A stretch of 64,000 nt of DNA, from positions 207,320-271,319 of the forward strand of contig JAFGLG010000007.1 in assembly GCA_016928155.1 (NCBI GenBank). Direction: 5' to 3'. The notes under the pieces are model-generated. The model made no database searches. It was not told the origin of the DNA and worked only from the letters and a program-made list of their open reading frames with translations. Made by a program: the position numbers and the translations under genes. Below are positions 62,901 to 64,000 of this stretch, in pieces (the stretch's first letter is position 1; each line of letters begins with the position of its first letter). This DNA is from Candidatus Woesearchaeota archaeon (GTDB taxonomy: Archaea > Nanobdellota > Nanobdellia > Woesearchaeales > JAFGLG01).

Positions 62901-64000
62901 TGTCTGGCGGTGCGATGTTGGCGACTACAGGTGCTGTCCTGTCAACAACAAAATACCATGTTTCGGACAAGCCATAATTATTTGCATTATCTGTGCAATT
63001 CACATTCCAATGCCATAACCCTTGATCATTAGTGTTTATTGAATAATTGGTTGCAGTACTATTAGGGGAATCAACCCAAGGTAATAGAGGTCCACTGCCA
63101 ATTGGTCTTATTGGGATAGGAAGACAATTGAGCATTGTGTCACTATTGTCAAAAGCAGTCCAGTTGAGGTTTTGACTTGTGGCACTTGAATAAGTCATAT
63201 TATATGGTGTATTCAATACAACAATCGGATCCTGTGTATCAACAGTGATATACCTTGTCTCAGAAACATTCCAGTTGCCTGCAAGGTCAGAGCAGTTGAT
63301 GTACCATTCATGATTCCCGTCTGTCATCTCAGCTGAAGTTATATTAGTCGGTGTGTTGTTCAGCACAGAAGTGTTTGCGCCATATACAGAACCATCAACA
63401 TATAATGAGCAGTTGAATGCCATGCTCTGATGGTTATATGCATAGAACCCAAAATCGGTTGTGTTGTCAGATGAGTTGTATCCATCAACAGGGTCTGTGG
63501 AGACAACAACAGGGGCTGTTGTATCTATTGTGAAGGCCCTTGTCTCGCTGGATGCATTATTGCCGGCAATATCCCCACATGTCACATTCCAGAACCATAT
63601 GCCCTCTATTGTGGTGATGTTTACCTGGCTGCCAAGGGTATTGTTGGCAGTGGCATAAGGCCCTGATGTGCTGGGCGCAGATCCGGGCTGCTGTACTGTC
63701 ACATAACAGTCCAGATATCCGGAAAGATGATCTGTAGGCAGCCAGCTGAGGTTGAGTGAAGCATTGAAGGTGGAAATATCATCCGGCGGACTGATCAGTG
63801 CAACAGCAGGACCCTGAGTGTCGACTGTGATTTCTCTTATGCCTGAAATACCCGAGTTTCCCGCTAGGTCAGTGCAGTTAATCAGCCACGAATATCTGCC
63901 GTCAGGAATCTCAGATGAGGTTATGTTTGTTGCAGTGTTGTTCCAGACAGAAACATTCTGGCCATATTGGATTCCATCCAACAGCAAAGTGCATGATGCA
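59929..64000 (-). CDS. Giant Ig-like repeat surface protein (5' end outside window)
   Basis: At least 1357 codons open to the right edge, with no start inside the window; the last visible residues (SCTLLLDGI) continue the repeat pattern. Tandem beta-sandwich units of about 85-95 residues carry repeated WxVNCTDLAGN and ITVDTxxPxV junctions in the first 460 visible residues, then more divergent domains. Many Asn-X-Ser/Thr sites suggest glycosylation. Probably a large extracellular adhesin or S-layer-associated fibre. Confidence 0.85.
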   Translation of the reverse strand, partial: ASCTLLLDGIQYGQNVSVWNNTATNITSSEIPDGRYSWLINCTDLAGNSGISGIREITVDTQGPAVALISPPDDISTFNASLNLSWLPTDHLSGYLDCYVTVQQPGSAPSTSGPYATANNTLGSQVNITTIEGIWFWNVTCGDIAGNNASSETRAFTIDTTAPVVVSTDPVDGYNSSDNTTDFGFYAYNHQSMAFNCSLYVDGSVYGANTSVLNNTPTNITSAEMTDGNHEWYINCSDLAGNWNVSETRYITVDTQDPIVVLNTPYNMTYSSATSQNLNWTAFDNSDTMLNCLPIPIRPIGSGPLLPWVDSPNSTATNYSINTNDQGLWHWNVNCTDNANNYGLSETWYFVVDRTAPVVANIAPPDSTYTNDNTTTFTFNYTDALSPNASCALYANDTTTTYNLGSDAAVLNNTNTGITSTELADNVYDWWVNCTDLAGNTDTSAPWTITIDTVNPGVWFNNPADGENWVVTNRTINVTANDTLAGVASVVFNITNSSNGAFVTQIAAAQDGDYWSATFDPNLYPDSNYTVTAAAADRAGNVNDTEKRWFIINTDPPVVDILYPANDSYVPEYFAITGNASEGGTGITWIMLEIEGINHTADFNPVTLGWELEYQMTGADSSVRTIDSVYINDTYGIIHRQVMNWRMTKDVYKPNAVITSPLGGSTLMGMVDVNFTAYDENGIEDCYITIDGKPYILITNKIWENSTHLIGAYNWNSSLETDGSHSLQVMCEDAALNEILSNQVLVYTENVDDTPLATPQLKWPENNHWHNSTNITLGWYDVTGEDQYQVEVTNLSGGGGIVPLCGENVTSSSVKYLSDGNYSWRVMASRNIGGGAITSEWSEIRVFWIDTTRPNVYPATYSEKNSLSFMYTIIANDTLDSELECRYSLSDVQFSSMADQLSLINASSGAYASTIGVPSDGLYTIYYGCRDEASNLNYSSSSVLVDSSAPSVVEMGTDLGTENLYNTLPSMLYAVTDENASCRYSTGGTLNYSLMTAMNDNNTYHNASITPMTGTNLYYIKCNDTSGHLMNDPVMYLFTMDNIPPHITNMAVYPTVGNWSEVNVNILTDENTYCQYSNDTFTYGSGTNTTDNSYGYKHLISLTSNPGLNRIFLLCADGAGNVVDEDETRAYYYDVWPPNATVNPLDNITNSLQFNVSWAVDEDWGMGSYDIWVYNGSWYLWMDDTPLTSAVFLGVEGQSYGFEAVATDTSGNEETRNIVEEANTTIDTTYGLVLLGLQATKANAVADGSDYWEYRFQISLNNGNTRARMRLDDWSSNGYTIPVAGYATMIYTNSSGQQRVYDISNDYQDLQVVDSLFDEDSNLTNGIQTTLTLRQILPLGTHAGTYTTDYGIQDYP

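Noticed and set aside
1..64000. CRISPR arrays, insertion sequences, integrases or prophage genes
   Set aside because: No regularly spaced repeats with unique spacers and no transposase, integrase or phage structural proteins were seen.

Overview
The window is archaeal. It carries a split RNA polymerase (B''/B' and A'/A''), archaeal-type rpoH, eL30, eL42, eS27, Nop10, aIF2alpha, Gins51 and family B DNA polymerase, along with TATA-box promoters, many leaderless starts, GGTGAT-type ribosome binding sites and intron-bearing tRNAs. Short proteins, a large lipoprotein and membrane-anchored secretome, a methanococcal-type S-layer protein, a bacterial-type phosphoglycerate mutase and a PlsC acyltransferase together suggest a DPANN archaeon of the Woesearchaeota/Pacearchaeota kind. 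That placement is inference.

Layout. 1-4.9 kb: an ABC ATPase running off the left edge, an unusual amino-acid permease/methyltransferase fusion, and two paralogous small secreted proteins. 5.2-14.7 kb, minus strand: tRNA-Asp, tRNA-Lys, rpoH-rpoB2-rpoB1-rpoA1-rpoA2-eL30-nusA-uS12-uS7. 14.9-23.7 kb: a Ham1-like NTPase, methyltransferase-like and unknown proteins, pilin-like and Cys-rich proteins, a cupredoxin-like lipoprotein, PlsC, a DUF2391 membrane protein, a Kazal-like lipoprotein and an orphan histidine kinase. 23.7-26.6 kb: a three-gene MacB-type exporter. 26.7-30.3 kb: an EncFtn-like ferritin, lipoproteins, tRNA-Tyr, a tRNA-like element and two small zinc proteins. 30.4-33.2 kb: gpmI and enolase. 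34.1-37.3 kb: PAC2-nop10-aIF2alpha-eS27-eL42 and gins51. 38.3-40.7 kb: S-layer protein. 41.2-52.3 kb: a tightly packed seven-gene plus-strand cluster of surface, membrane and zinc-ribbon proteins. 52.4-54.1 kb: iscS and iscU, separated by a highly structured spacer. 54.1-64 kb: an ABC exporter, a small unknown protein, PolB, a membrane protein with helical repeats, and a giant Ig-like repeat protein running off the right edge.

Main points of interest. All three convincing tRNAs (Asp, Lys, Tyr) are interrupted in the T-loop. Removing 19, 37 and 49 nt after position 59 restores a canonical T-loop in each, and Lys and Tyr also carry a canonical 37/38 intron. The 41-52 kb surface cluster looks like a dedicated cell-envelope assembly that I cannot match to a described system. 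Two intergenic elements (38.1 kb and 53.5 kb) share an architecture of competing hairpins. I saw no CRISPR array, transposase or prophage.
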